64,000 nucleotides of DNA, taken from Streptomyces sp. NBC_00078. GTDB lineage: Bacteria; Actinomycetota; Actinomycetes; Streptomycetales; Streptomycetaceae. Of this stretch, positions 25,256 through 33,962 are shown piece by piece. The position numbers and the translations under genes were made by a program. Under the pieces are notes generated by a model. That model was not told the DNA's origin. It saw nothing but the letters and a program-made list of their open reading frames with translations, and searched no databases. How positions within the stretch are numbered: position 1 is the first letter of the stretch; each line of letters starts with the position of its first letter. Location: contig NZ_JAPELX010000001.1 of NCBI RefSeq assembly GCF_026343335.1, forward strand, positions 682,001 through 746,000, given 5' to 3'.

Positions 25256-27817
25256 TCACTCGGTGGCGATGGCGCGCAGCACGTCCAGGCGCGCCGCCCG
25301 GCGGGCCGGACGCAGGCCCGCGAGGGCGCCGGCCGCGAGACCCACCAGGGCCACGATCACGAGCTGCACCGGCGGGATCGCGAAGGCGAAGGCACTGTCG
25401 CCGGCGCCGTCCGCGGCCTTGACCAGCACCCAGCCGAGGAAGGCGCCGAGGCCGAGGCCGCCGGCCGTGCCGAAGGCGGCGACGAGCACCGACTCCCACC
25501 GGACCATGGCCCGCAGCTGGGAGCGGGTCTGCCCGACGGCCCTGAGCAGGCCCAGTTCGCGGGTGCGTTCGTGGATCGCCAGGGTCAGGGTGTTGGCGAT
25601 GCCCAGCAGCGCGATGAGGACCGCGAGGGCGAGCAGGGCGTAGACGAGGGTCAGCATCATGTCGATGCCGCCGGCCGAGGACTGCGCGTACTCGTCGCGG
25701 GTCTGCACCTGGGGGTTGCCGTACCGGTCGGCGACGTGCTGCACGGCTGCCTTGCCCGCGTCCGTGCTCACACCCTCCTTGAAGGAGACGGCCACGAGGG
25801 TGTCGGAGTCCTGCGTACGGTGCGGGGCCCAGGCGGCACGGGTGATGACATAGTCGCCTGCGAGTTCGGACCGGCCGTAGACGGCGCGGACGGTGAAGGT
25901 CTGCTTCTTGCCGTCCGTGAAGGCGAGTTGGGCCTTCCCTCCGGTGGTGAGGTGCTGCTTGTCGGCTTCCGCCCTGGTGATGGCGATGCCGTCGGTGCCG
26001 AGGGCTCGCAGGGAACCCTGCACCTTCCCGAGGTCGAAGGTGCGCTCCAGCGCAACCGGGTCGGTGACGGTCAACGCCCGTCCCCTGCCTTCGACTTCGG
26101 CCACTCCGCGGCCGAGTCCCACGGCCGTGTCGATCTCGGGCAACCGCTGGACCGCCCCTGCGAGCCGGGGGCTCAGGCCGCTGCCGCCCGCGCCGAACGA
26201 CGGTGTGCTGACGGCGACATCACCGGCGAAGGACCGTGACACGGTCTGGTCCATGGTCGCTTTCAGCGAGGCGCCGAAGACGGTGAACAGCGAGACGACG
26301 GCCACGCCGATCATCAGGGCACTCGCGGTGGCGGCGGTCCGCTTGGGGCTGCGCAGGGCGTTGCGCCGGGCGAGGGAGCCGGTGACGCCGCGCAGCTTGT
26401 CGAGGGGGCCGCCGAGGATCCGCACGGCCGTCGAGGAGGCGACCGGGCCGAGGACCACGAACGAGACCAGGGCGAGGACGGCGCCAAGTCCCGCCAGCCA
26501 GAGGGACGGTGAGACCAGGACGCCGCTGAGCGTCACGGCTACGGCAAGGGCGGCGAGGCCCAAACCGGTGACGGCACGCGTGCGGGAGGCACCGGAGGCG
26601 TCGACGGCCGTCTCACGCAGGGCGGCCAGCGGGGCGGTGCGTCCGGCCCGCGCGGCGGGCAGGAGCGCGGAACCCAGGCAGACCACGATGCCGACCGCGA
26701 GCGGCAGTGCCATGGCCAGGGCGCTGATCACCAGGCTGCCGTCGGGGAAAGGGAATCCGATCGCGGGGAAGAGGGCCTGCAGGCCGGCCGCGATGCCGAC
26801 TCCGCCGGCAAGCCCCGCGGCCGAAGCGGCTACGGCGACGGCGCTCGCCTCGACGAGGGTTGTCGCGGTGACCTGGCGGCGGGAGGCGCCGAGGGCTCGC
26901 AACAGGGCGTTCTCGCGGGTGCGCTGGGCGACGACGATGGCGAAGGTGTTGTGGATGGAGAAGGTCGCGACCAGCAGGGCGATGCCGGAGAACACCAGCA
27001 GGAAGGTGGTGAAGATGGTCAGGAACTGGCTGGAGATCATGTCGGTGTTCTCCTGGGCCGACTCCTGACCGGTGATGGCCTCAACGCCCTTGGGCAGTAC
27101 GGGAGTCAGCCGGTCGACGAGCTCCTTCTCACCGACGCCGGGCCCGGCCCGCACCTTGATGCCCGCCGCCTCGCCGGGCCTGGCGGTGAGGTACTTCTCG
27201 GCGTCGGTGCGGGTCATGCCGGTGAAGGTCACCTGGGCCATGCCGTCCTCGCCGCCGAAGGTCGCCAGGCCGACGATCGTCACCTCGACCGGGTCCGGGG
27301 TGCGGAGTGTGGTGGTGTCGCCGATCTTCAGGTCGCCCTTCCTCGCGGCGCCGCGGTTGACGACGACCTCGCCGGACTTCTGCGGGGCGCGGCCCTCGGC
27401 GAGCTGGTACGGGTTGAGCATGGAGTCGGTGATCCAGTTGCCGGCGAGAGTGGGCGGGCCCTGGCCGCCGATGGGCTTGCCGTTCTTGCCGACGAGCTGG
27501 CCGGCGCCTTCGATGTCGGGCGCGGCGGCCGCGACACCGGGCACCGCGTCGAGGGTGCTCACCAGGGCCGTGTCGACCGGCTGCCGTATGCCCTGGCTCT
27601 CACCGGGCGTGGTGATCGTGTCCGCGCTGCGGACGACGGCGTCGGTGCCGATGGTCGCGTTGCCGAACATGCTGTCGAAACTGGCGCGCAGCGTGTCGCC
27701 CATGACGAGGGTGCCGGCCAGGAAGGCGACGCCGAGGAACACGGCGAGGAAGGTGCCGGCGAAGCGCCGTCTGTGGGCACGCAGGGAGGTCACGCTCAGG
27801 CGTACGGCGGCGTTCAT
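25256..27817 (-). CDS. ABC transporter permease, FtsX/MacB-like (two-module)
   Basis: An 853-residue permease with an N-terminal helix (FAGTFLAVFLGVAFLAGTLV), a large extracytoplasmic domain, a block of helices around residues 255-500, a second extracytoplasmic domain and a final helix set. Each helix set carries the FtsX signature (FAIVVAQRTRENALLRALGA and LAIHERTRELGLLRAVGQ). This is the duplicated DUF214-type permease common in actinomycetes, used for export of lipids, lipoproteins or peptides. The ATG overlaps the stop of the ATPase gene (ATGA at 27814-27817), so the two are translationally coupled. Confidence 0.92.
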   Translation of the reverse strand: MNAAVRLSVTSLRAHRRRFAGTFLAVFLGVAFLAGTLVMGDTLRASFDSMFGNATIGTDAVVRSADTITTPGESQGIRQPVDTALVSTLDAVPGVAAAAPDIEGAGQLVGKNGKPIGGQGPPTLAGNWITDSMLNPYQLAEGRAPQKSGEVVVNRGAARKGDLKIGDTTTLRTPDPVEVTIVGLATFGGEDGMAQVTFTGMTRTDAEKYLTARPGEAAGIKVRAGPGVGEKELVDRLTPVLPKGVEAITGQESAQENTDMISSQFLTIFTTFLLVFSGIALLVATFSIHNTFAIVVAQRTRENALLRALGASRRQVTATTLVEASAVAVAASAAGLAGGVGIAAGLQALFPAIGFPFPDGSLVISALAMALPLAVGIVVCLGSALLPAARAGRTAPLAALRETAVDASGASRTRAVTGLGLAALAVAVTLSGVLVSPSLWLAGLGAVLALVSFVVLGPVASSTAVRILGGPLDKLRGVTGSLARRNALRSPKRTAATASALMIGVAVVSLFTVFGASLKATMDQTVSRSFAGDVAVSTPSFGAGGSGLSPRLAGAVQRLPEIDTAVGLGRGVAEVEGRGRALTVTDPVALERTFDLGKVQGSLRALGTDGIAITRAEADKQHLTTGGKAQLAFTDGKKQTFTVRAVYGRSELAGDYVITRAAWAPHRTQDSDTLVAVSFKEGVSTDAGKAAVQHVADRYGNPQVQTRDEYAQSSAGGIDMMLTLVYALLALAVLIALLGIANTLTLAIHERTRELGLLRAVGQTRSQLRAMVRWESVLVAAFGTAGGLGLGAFLGWVLVKAADGAGDSAFAFAIPPVQLVIVALVGLAAGALAGLRPARRAARLDVLRAIATE

Positions 27818-28563
27818 GAGGGCACCTCGAAGGCTTTCATGCGGTCCAGCACCCTGTCGGCGGTCGGGGACTGCATACGGTCGACCAGGCGTCCGTCGGC
27901 GAGGAAGACGACCTCGTCGGCGTGGGCGGCGGCCACCGGGTCGTGGGTGACCATGACGACGGTACGGGCCGTCCGGCGCACGGCCCGGCCGAGCAGTCCG
28001 AGGACCTCCCCGCCCGAGCGGGAGTCGAGGTTGCCGGTGGGCTCGTCGGCGAAGACGACATCCGGCCGGCCGGCGAACGCCCGGGCCACGGCGACGCGTT
28101 GCTGCTGGCCGCCGGAGAGTTCGGAGGGGCGGTGGTGGAGGCGGTCGCGCAGGCCGACGACGTCGATGAGCGCCTCGATCCACTCCGGGTCCCCGCTGCC
28201 GCCGGCGAGGTCCAGCGGCAGCGTGATGTTCTCCGCGACACTCAGCGTCGGCACCAGGTTGAACGCCTGGAAGACGAAGCCGACGCGGTCGCGGCGCAGG
28301 AGGGTGAGGCGGCGGTCGTCGAGGCCGCCCAGGTCGGTGTCGCCGATGTAGGCAGCACCCGAACTGAGCGTGTCGAGACCGGCCGCGCAGTGCATCAGGG
28401 TGGACTTGCCGGAGCCCGAGGGACCCATGATCGCGGTGAAACGTCCGACCGGGAAGTCGACGCTCACCCCGTCCAGGGCCCTCACCTCGGTGTCGTCGCG
28501 GCCGTAGACCTTCACGGCGTCGACGACCCGGGCGGCCGTCCGGACGGCGGTCGTGGTGGTCAC
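27814..28563 (-). CDS. ABC transporter ATP-binding protein (LolD/MacB type)
   Basis: A 249-residue ATPase with Walker A GPSGSGKST, Q-loop FVFQAFNLVPTL, signature LSGGQQQRVAVARA, Walker B VVFADEPTGNLD and switch histidine MVTHD. These match the LolD/MacB subfamily that pairs with FtsX-like permeases. The GTG start overlaps the stop of the SHOCT gene upstream (GTGA), and its own stop overlaps the permease start, giving a tight three-gene operon. Confidence 0.95.
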   Translation of the reverse strand: MTTTTAVRTAARVVDAVKVYGRDDTEVRALDGVSVDFPVGRFTAIMGPSGSGKSTLMHCAAGLDTLSSGAAYIGDTDLGGLDDRRLTLLRRDRVGFVFQAFNLVPTLSVAENITLPLDLAGGSGDPEWIEALIDVVGLRDRLHHRPSELSGGQQQRVAVARAFAGRPDVVFADEPTGNLDSRSGGEVLGLLGRAVRRTARTVVMVTHDPVAAAHADEVVFLADGRLVDRMQSPTADRVLDRMKAFEVPS

Positions 28564-28847
28564 GCCGCACCGCCCTTGCTGCGGCCGAACTGCTCGTCCA
28601 GGACGGACAGCCAGCGCCAGTACTCGTCCTCGTCGATCTCGCCGGAGGCGAAGCGCCGGCCGAGCACGGCGAGAGGCGAGTCGCCGGAGGGGCGCGGGTC
28701 GTCCATGGCGCGCCACGGTCCACGGCGGCCGCGCCAGACGGTGCGGCGCAGAAGGGTCACGGCGCCGATCACGACGGCCGCCCAGATCAGCGGGAAGAAG
28801 AGGATCCACGGGCCGGGGCCGCCGTTCCAGTTCGCGAGTGTCTGCAT
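28560..28847 (-). CDS. SHOCT-domain small membrane protein
   Basis: A 95-residue protein with one N-terminal membrane helix (WILFFPLIWAAVVIGAVTLL), a basic linker and a C-terminal SHOCT motif (SPLAVLGRRFASGEIDEDEY). SHOCT is a short oligomerisation motif often found next to transport systems. It is the first gene of the ABC operon and faces the TetR regulator across a 176-base divergent gap. Confidence 0.85.
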   Translation of the reverse strand: MQTLANWNGGPGPWILFFPLIWAAVVIGAVTLLRRTVWRGRRGPWRAMDDPRPSGDSPLAVLGRRFASGEIDEDEYWRWLSVLDEQFGRSKGGAA

Positions 28848-28995
28848 CTCGAGTCATCTCCCAGGTGGGTCTTTCGGTGTTGTCTCGAGACTCCCGCCGG
28901 GAAGGGGGCCGGGTCGTCGTACGGCCAGCGGCACTGCGCGTACCTCCCGGGGAGTACGCAGGGCGGTTTCCGCTGCTCCCCAGGGCCTCGACTTC

Positions 28996-29015
28996 TGTAA
29001 CTACTAGTATGTACA
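28996..29015. promoter_or_regulatory. Palindromic TetR operator candidate
   Basis: TGTAACTACTAGTATGTACA fits TGTA-N2-TACTAGTA-N2-TACA, a 20-bp palindrome with 16 of 20 positions symmetric. It ends 8 bases before the tetR start and lies in the divergent region with the SHOCT-ABC operon. It is unusually AT-rich for this genome. TetR proteins normally bind such palindromes and repress their own and the divergent promoter. Confidence 0.6.
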
Positions 29016-29023
29016 GTCGGTGC

Positions 29024-29593
29024 ATGAGCACCTCGGAGAGCACCTCGGAGCGACTGATCCGCTCCACCCGTGAGCTGCTGTGGGAGCGCGGTTACGTGGG
29101 CACCAGCCCCAAGGCGATCCTGGAGCGTTCGGGCACCGGACAGGGCAGCATGTACCACCACTTCAAGGGCAAGCCGGATCTCGCGCTGGCGGCGATCCGA
29201 CGGACGGCCGAGGAGTTGCGGGCCACCGCCGAGGGAGTACTCGACGGGCCGGGGACGCCGTACGAGCGCATCGAGGCGTATCTGCTGCGCGAGCGTGACG
29301 TGCTGCGCGGCTGCCCGGTCGGGCGGCTCACGATGGATCCGGACGTCGTCGCCAGTGCCGAGCTGCGCGCGCCGGTCGACGAGACGCTCGACGCGATCCG
29401 TGAGCTGATCGCCGGGATCGTCGAAGAGGGCAAGGAACAGGGGCAGTTCGTGCCCTCACTGGACGGCGAGGAGATCGCCGCGGCCGTCCTCGCGACCGTC
29501 CAGGGCGGATACGTCCTTGCCCGCGCCTCCGGCTCCCCCACCGCCTTCGACGCCGCTGTCCGGGGACTGCTCTCCCTTCTCAGCCCCCGTTAG
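29024..29593 (+). CDS. TetR-family transcriptional regulator
   Basis: A 189-residue regulator whose N-terminal HTH is LIRSTRELLWERGYVGTSPK and GTGQGSMYHHFKGKPDLAL (residues 10-57). The C-terminal ligand and dimer domain has RGCPVGRLTMD and a LAGIVEEGKEQGQF helix, as in the YcdC/LmrA-like subgroup that often senses small hydrophobic or nitrogenous compounds. It leads an apparent operon with the cupin, DUF4865 and phosphotriesterase genes (12-base gap to the next start) and is divergent from the ABC operon, so it could control both. Confidence 0.9.
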   Translation: MSTSESTSERLIRSTRELLWERGYVGTSPKAILERSGTGQGSMYHHFKGKPDLALAAIRRTAEELRATAEGVLDGPGTPYERIEAYLLRERDVLRGCPVGRLTMDPDVVASAELRAPVDETLDAIRELIAGIVEEGKEQGQFVPSLDGEEIAAAVLATVQGGYVLARASGSPTAFDAAVRGLLSLLSPR

Positions 29594-29605
29594 GAGTTCA
29601 GGTCC

Positions 29606-30001
29606 GTGCACATCACCAGGAAGCGCCCCGACACTCGGCAGGGCCCGGCGGAGAACTTCACCGGCTCGGTCTGGTTCGACGAGATCGCCGCACCCGCCGC
29701 CCCGTCCCGACTGCGCGTGTACAGCGTCCACTTCACGCCCGGCGCCCACACCGCATGGCACCGCCATCCGCACGGCCAGGTGCTGCACGTCCTGGAGGGC
29801 GAGGGGTTGGTGCAGCGCAGAGGCGGTGACGTCGAGGCGATCCGGGCGGGCGACACCGTGTGGATCGAGCCGGAGGAATGGCATTGGCACGGCGCGGGAC
29901 CGCGCACCTTCATGACGCATCTCGCGGTCGTCGAGGCCGCCGAGGACGGCACCACCGCCGAGTGGGACGCGCACGTCGGACCGGAGGAGTACCCCGCCTG
30001 A
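29606..30001 (+). CDS. Cupin-domain protein
   Basis: A 131-residue single-domain cupin. The first cupin motif is GAHTAWHRHPHGQVLHVLEG with two histidines and a glutamate; the second is IEPEEWHWHGAGP. These residues bind a metal. The sequence resembles the cupin group that includes manganese-dependent hydroxynitrile lyases and tautomerase-like proteins; the reaction cannot be assigned. The GTG start follows TTAGGAG. It is translated between tetR and the DUF4865 gene. Confidence 0.85.
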   Translation: MHITRKRPDTRQGPAENFTGSVWFDEIAAPAAPSRLRVYSVHFTPGAHTAWHRHPHGQVLHVLEGEGLVQRRGGDVEAIRAGDTVWIEPEEWHWHGAGPRTFMTHLAVVEAAEDGTTAEWDAHVGPEEYPA

Positions 30002-30011
30002 GGAGGCATCG

Positions 30012-30596
30012 ATGCACGCCATGCAGTACGAGCTGACCCTGCCCGCCGACTACGACACGGACATCATCCGCGGTCGCGTCGCCCGCATCGGGCATCTGCT
30101 GGATGACTGGGAGGGCCTCGGCTTCAAGACGTACCTGCTGCGCGAGCGCGGGGTGAACGGCTCGCCGGTCAACCAGTACGCGCCGTTCTACCTGTGGAAC
30201 TCCATGGAGGGCATGAACGCCTTCCTCTGGGGCGGCGCCTTCCAGGGACTCAGCAACGACTTCGGGCGCCCCTCGGTCCGGCAGTGGACGGCCCTTGCGT
30301 ACGAGGAGGGTGGCGGCGCCGACGGGCCTGCGCGGTTCGCGGTACGCCGCCGCCAACCGGTGCCGGAGGGTGCGGAGTTGGCCGACGTGATGGCGGACGC
30401 GGCGCGGGAGACCGAGCGGCTGGCCGGCGAGGACGGCGCGGTGCTCGCGGCGGCGGCCGTGGATTCCAGCCGCTGGGAGCTGGTGCACTTCTCATTGTGG
30501 GAGCACGACGCGCCGAAGGCCGACGGCGACGTCTTCGAGGTCCTGCACCTGTCCGCGCCGGGGCGGGAGCAGCTGCCGCGCGGGCGGCAGTGGTGA
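30012..30596 (+). CDS. DUF4865 family protein
   Basis: A 194-residue protein beginning MHAMQYELTLPADYDTDIIR, with FKTYLLRERGVNGSPVNQYA and FYLWNSMEGMNAFLWGGAFQ, the conserved core of DUF4865. The fold appears to be a dimeric alpha-beta barrel, like mono-oxygenase-type proteins. The function is unknown. The family often occurs with cupin and TetR genes, as here. Its stop overlaps the start of the next gene (GTGA). Confidence 0.85.
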   Translation: MHAMQYELTLPADYDTDIIRGRVARIGHLLDDWEGLGFKTYLLRERGVNGSPVNQYAPFYLWNSMEGMNAFLWGGAFQGLSNDFGRPSVRQWTALAYEEGGGADGPARFAVRRRQPVPEGAELADVMADAARETERLAGEDGAVLAAAAVDSSRWELVHFSLWEHDAPKADGDVFEVLHLSAPGREQLPRGRQW

Positions 30597-31509
30597 ACAG
30601 CGTCCGTACGGTGCTGGGCGATGCGCGGCCCGAGGACCTGGGCGTGTGCGACGCGCACGACCATCTCTTCATCCACAGCCCGCGACTGCCCGGCCAGGAG
30701 CTCAACGACGCCACCGCCGCGCGGGCCGAGCTGGAGGCGTTCCGTGCGGCGGGCGGGGCGAGCGTCGTCCAGTGGACGCCTTTCGGGATGGGGCGGCGGG
30801 CCGCCGACCTGCCGCTGCTGTCCCGGGCGGCCGGCGTGCACGTGGTCTGCGCGACCGGACTGCACCAAGCGGCCCACTACGCACCGGAGTTGCTCGACGA
30901 GCTGCGTGGCAGACTCGCCGACGTGTTCGTCTCCGAACTCACCGAGGGAATCGGCACGTCGGGCGTCCGGGCCGGTTTCGTCAAGGTGGCGGGCGGCTTC
31001 CACGCACTCGACGCGCACGCCCGCTGGACCATGACCTCCGCGGCCGAGGCCCACCACACGACGGGCGCGCCGATCGCCGTCCACCTGGAGATGGGCACGG
31101 GCGCACTCGACGTACTGGACCTGCTGTGCGGCGAGTTGGGTGCCCCCCCCCCGCACCGCACCGCGTGATCCTCGGCCACCTCAACCGCTCCCCCGACTTC
31201 GTGGTGCAGCGCCAGGTCGCCGAGGCGGGCTGCTGGCTGGCGTTCGACGGCCCCTCGCGCACCCATCACGCCACCGACTGGCGCATGCCGGACGCCGTGC
31301 GCGCGCTCGCCGAGGCCGGATTCGGACACCGGCTGCTGCTCGGCGGCGACACCGTCGTCGCCGGAGCACGGTCGGTCGACGGCGGGCCCGGGATGCCGTA
31401 TCTGCTGCGCAGGGTCCGGCCACGGCTCGCGCTGGAGCTGGGTGAGGAACTCATCAACCGTGTCCTCGTGGAGAACCCCGGCCGGGCGTTCGCCGTCGAG
31501 TGGCGCTGA
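30593..31509 (+). pseudogene. Phosphotriesterase-family hydrolase, frameshifted in a C10 run
   Basis: The N-terminal part reads CDAHDHLFIH (HxH metal pair), GFVKVAGGFH (bridging lysine) and IAVHLEMGTG (metal His) in the frame of the GTG at 30593. After the ten C bases at 31143-31152 that frame stops (PPPHRTA*). The C-terminal half, with VILGHLNRSPD (metal His) and LLLGGDTVVAG (metal Asp), continues in another frame to 31509. One extra C would restore one frame of about 305 codons. All metal ligands are present across the two frames. It could be a recent pseudogene, a slip-prone tract or a sequencing error. Confidence 0.8.
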
Positions 31510-31537
31510 CCAGACGCTGCGCCGGAAGTGCCGCCCC

Positions 31538-33007
31538 CTAGGAGACGGAGATGTCCACCGAAGGGCGCAGCTTCGCCGCCGCGGCCAGGGCCTCGTGCAC
31601 GGGGTGGGTGTCGAAGGCCGTCAACAAGGCGTCGTCCGCCGAGTGTTCGGCGGCGGGGTAGGCGATCTGCTCGAAGGCCGCCTGGAAGCGGGGACCCCAG
31701 CGGCGGGCGCCGAGACGGGCCGTACGCGAGCAGTTGTCGACCATGTGGGCGACGTTGCGCGCGTGCATGTAGGGCAGCAGGGAGTCGACCGCCTCGATGA
31801 TGGACTCGTTGACGATCTCCGACCAGGGGTGACCGCGTTCGACGAACTCGTCGACCTGCGCGGTCATGGTGGCGACGAAGACTCCCGCGGTGAACGGGTC
31901 GACCGGCAGGGCGCGTTCGCCGCGACGGGCGTGCACCTCGTCGCTGACCGCCCACATGGGGGAGCCGCCGATCCCGCTCATCGGGCGGCTGCCGAGCCGC
32001 CGCTCGGCAAGGATCACGCTGCGCAGCTCGGTGCCGTCGGCGACCTCGTCGTAGATCTCGGCGACGATGTCCCGTGCGGGCCCGTAGGTCGCGGTGTACG
32101 CACGGTCGAAGACGTTCCGGCCGGCCGGGTCGAGGCCCTCGCGCACGGCGCGGATCCCGGTGTGCGAGATGGTGCGGGCGATGGGCCCCGTGATGTTCTC
32201 GCAGGCCTTCTCATAGGCGGTGACGGGGTCGTCACCTGCCAGGCGGCCGCGGGTGTGGAGGCTCTCGACGATGCCGTGCACGGCGCCGAGCAGGATGGCG
32301 CGTTCGCCGACGATGTCGGAGAGGTACTCGCTGTCGAGCGTGGTCCGGAAGGTGTACGGCGATCCGAGCGCGACCGACCAGCCGAGCGCGAGGTCGGTGG
32401 CACGGCCGTCGGGGTCGGCGTGGACGGCGTAACTGCTGTTGATTCCGGCACCGTTGATCTCCTCACCCTGCTGGTACAGGCGCCGCACGGAGTCGCCCAT
32501 GCCCTTGGGGCACACGGCGATCACTCCGTGCCCGGGCGGGAACTCCCCGCCCGTTTCCCGGAGATGGCCGAGCAGGAAGCCGTGTGAGAGGCCGACGACG
32601 GCGCCGGGCCCGAGCGCCGCGAAGATCTCCTGGTGGTGTGTGGCGAGAGCGGAGTCGGCGATCAGCAGGATCACGAGGTCGCTGTCGGCGGTGACGGCGA
32701 GCCAGTCGCCGAGCGTGCCGTTGTCCTCCGTGAAGCCGTGGGCCCGGGCATCGGCGGCCGAAGCGGATCCCGGGCGCAGTCCGACGGCCACCCGGATGTC
32801 CGTGCCGGTCAGCGAGTCCCGCAGGTTGAGGGCCTGGGCGCGGCCCTGCGGTCCCCAGCCGATCACGCCGATGCGGCGGACGCCGGCGAAGGCCTGCGGC
32901 AGCAGCGGGAAGAGGTGCCGGCCGCCGCGCAGGATGGTCTCGGTGCCGCCGGGCACGTCCATCGTTTCGAGGGGGAAGACGCGGGAGGTGTACGTGGGCG
33001 AGGTCAT
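31538..33007 (-). CDS. ilvC: Class II ketol-acid reductoisomerase, plant-plastid-like
   Basis: A 489-residue enzyme of branched-chain amino acid synthesis (acetolactate to dihydroxy-isovalerate, using NADPH and Mg2+). The Rossmann loop GVIGWGPQGRAQ is at 47-58; metal ligands are in SDIVGERAILLG (D231, E235) and NESIIEAVDS. Its segments AVCPKGMGDSVRRLY, EINGAGIN, LALGWSVALGSPYTF, MHARNVAHMVDNCSRTARLG and the C-terminus LRPSVDISVS resemble the spinach and Arabidopsis plastid enzymes far more than the ~330-residue class I enzyme usual in Streptomyces or the E. coli class II form. The ATG at 33005-33007 is chosen as the start. No other ilv biosynthetic genes are adjacent. Confidence 0.9.
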   Translation of the reverse strand: MTSPTYTSRVFPLETMDVPGGTETILRGGRHLFPLLPQAFAGVRRIGVIGWGPQGRAQALNLRDSLTGTDIRVAVGLRPGSASAADARAHGFTEDNGTLGDWLAVTADSDLVILLIADSALATHHQEIFAALGPGAVVGLSHGFLLGHLRETGGEFPPGHGVIAVCPKGMGDSVRRLYQQGEEINGAGINSSYAVHADPDGRATDLALGWSVALGSPYTFRTTLDSEYLSDIVGERAILLGAVHGIVESLHTRGRLAGDDPVTAYEKACENITGPIARTISHTGIRAVREGLDPAGRNVFDRAYTATYGPARDIVAEIYDEVADGTELRSVILAERRLGSRPMSGIGGSPMWAVSDEVHARRGERALPVDPFTAGVFVATMTAQVDEFVERGHPWSEIVNESIIEAVDSLLPYMHARNVAHMVDNCSRTARLGARRWGPRFQAAFEQIAYPAAEHSADDALLTAFDTHPVHEALAAAAKLRPSVDISVS

Positions 33008-33034
33008 GGTCGAGTTGTAGACTCCACCCAGGCA

Positions 33035-33049
33035 TTGCAGCAAGCGCAA
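33035..33049. promoter_or_regulatory. LysR-type operator candidate between ilvC and ilvY
   Basis: TTGCAGCAAGCGCAA is a TTGC-N7-GCAA dyad containing the T-N11-A LysR box (TGC-N7-GCA). It lies midway in the 88-base gap between the divergent ilvC-like and ilvY-like starts. A further half-site TTGCGCA occurs downstream. This placement fits an activator site shared by both genes. Confidence 0.55.
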
Positions 33050-33095
33050 CTTGTGCAGCGCTCTGTTGCGCATACTGAAAGATGCAGGTGAGAGC

Positions 33096-33938
33096 GTGCG
33101 TGACGATCACCGAGAGCTTCGACTTTTCCTGCATCTGGCGCAGACGCTGAACTTCGGGCGGACGAGCCTCGACTGTCACGTCAGCCCGGCGACGCTGACG
33201 CGCACGGTGCAGCGGCTGGAGACGGACCTCGGGCATCGGCTGTTCGAGCGCGGACCGCGCGGGGTGTCGCTGACGGCGGAGGGGCACCGCTTCCGTGAAT
33301 ACGCCGTCCAGGCACTGGAGTTGTGGCGTTCCTACCGCGAGGAGCACCCCGACCCGGCCCAACTCACCGGCCGTCTCGCGGTGTTCGCCACGGTGACCGC
33401 CTGCCAGGCCTTGCTGCCCGACCTGTTGACCCCCTTCCGCACCGCCCACCCTCAGGTCCTGCTCGATCTGCGCACCGGTGACGCGGCGGCCGCGCTGGCC
33501 CGGCTGGACGAGGGGGAGGTCGACGTGGCCGTGGCGGGGATCCCGGCGCGGTTGCCGGAGGGGCTGGTGAGCCGCACGGTGGCGGTCACCGAGCTGGTCC
33601 TCGTCACCGCACGGGACCGCCCGGATCCCGATCTCGACGGCCCGTTCGTCCTCCCCCACCGCGGGCTGGTCCGCGAGGCCGCCGACCGCTGGTTCCGCAC
33701 CCGTGGCACGACGCCGGACGTGGCGTGTGAACCGGACGGCCACGAGGGACTGTTGACGCTGGTCTCCCTCGGCTGCGGCACCGGTGTGGTCCCCCGCCTC
33801 GTACTGGAGAACAGTGCGGTCCGCGACCGGCTGGCGGTGGTTCCCGCCGCTCCGGCGCCGGAGCCGTTCCCGATCGGGCTGTGCGTACGGCGGGCGGATC
33901 TGCGTCGGCCGCTGGTGGCGGCGCTGTGGAGCCTGTGA
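33096..33938 (+). CDS. ilvY: LysR-family regulator, IlvY-like
   Basis: A 280-residue LysR regulator. The HTH is LFLHLAQTLNFGRTSLDCHV and SPATLTRTVQRLETDLGHRL (residues 8-47); the effector domain includes LAVFATVTACQALLPDLL, LDLRTGDAAAALARLDEGEV and LGCGTGVVPRLVLENS. These stretches closely parallel E. coli IlvY (FLHLAESRHFGRSA, TTGDAADAMEKV, LGCGVALLPEVVLENS), which activates ilvC when bound by acetolactate. Divergence from a KARI gene repeats the enteric arrangement. The GTG follows AGGTGAGAGC. Confidence 0.87.
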   Translation: MRDDHRELRLFLHLAQTLNFGRTSLDCHVSPATLTRTVQRLETDLGHRLFERGPRGVSLTAEGHRFREYAVQALELWRSYREEHPDPAQLTGRLAVFATVTACQALLPDLLTPFRTAHPQVLLDLRTGDAAAALARLDEGEVDVAVAGIPARLPEGLVSRTVAVTELVLVTARDRPDPDLDGPFVLPHRGLVREAADRWFRTRGTTPDVACEPDGHEGLLTLVSLGCGTGVVPRLVLENSAVRDRLAVVPAAPAPEPFPIGLCVRRADLRRPLVAALWSL

Positions 33939-33962
33939 GCCCCGCCGGTCCGCGCGGCACGC

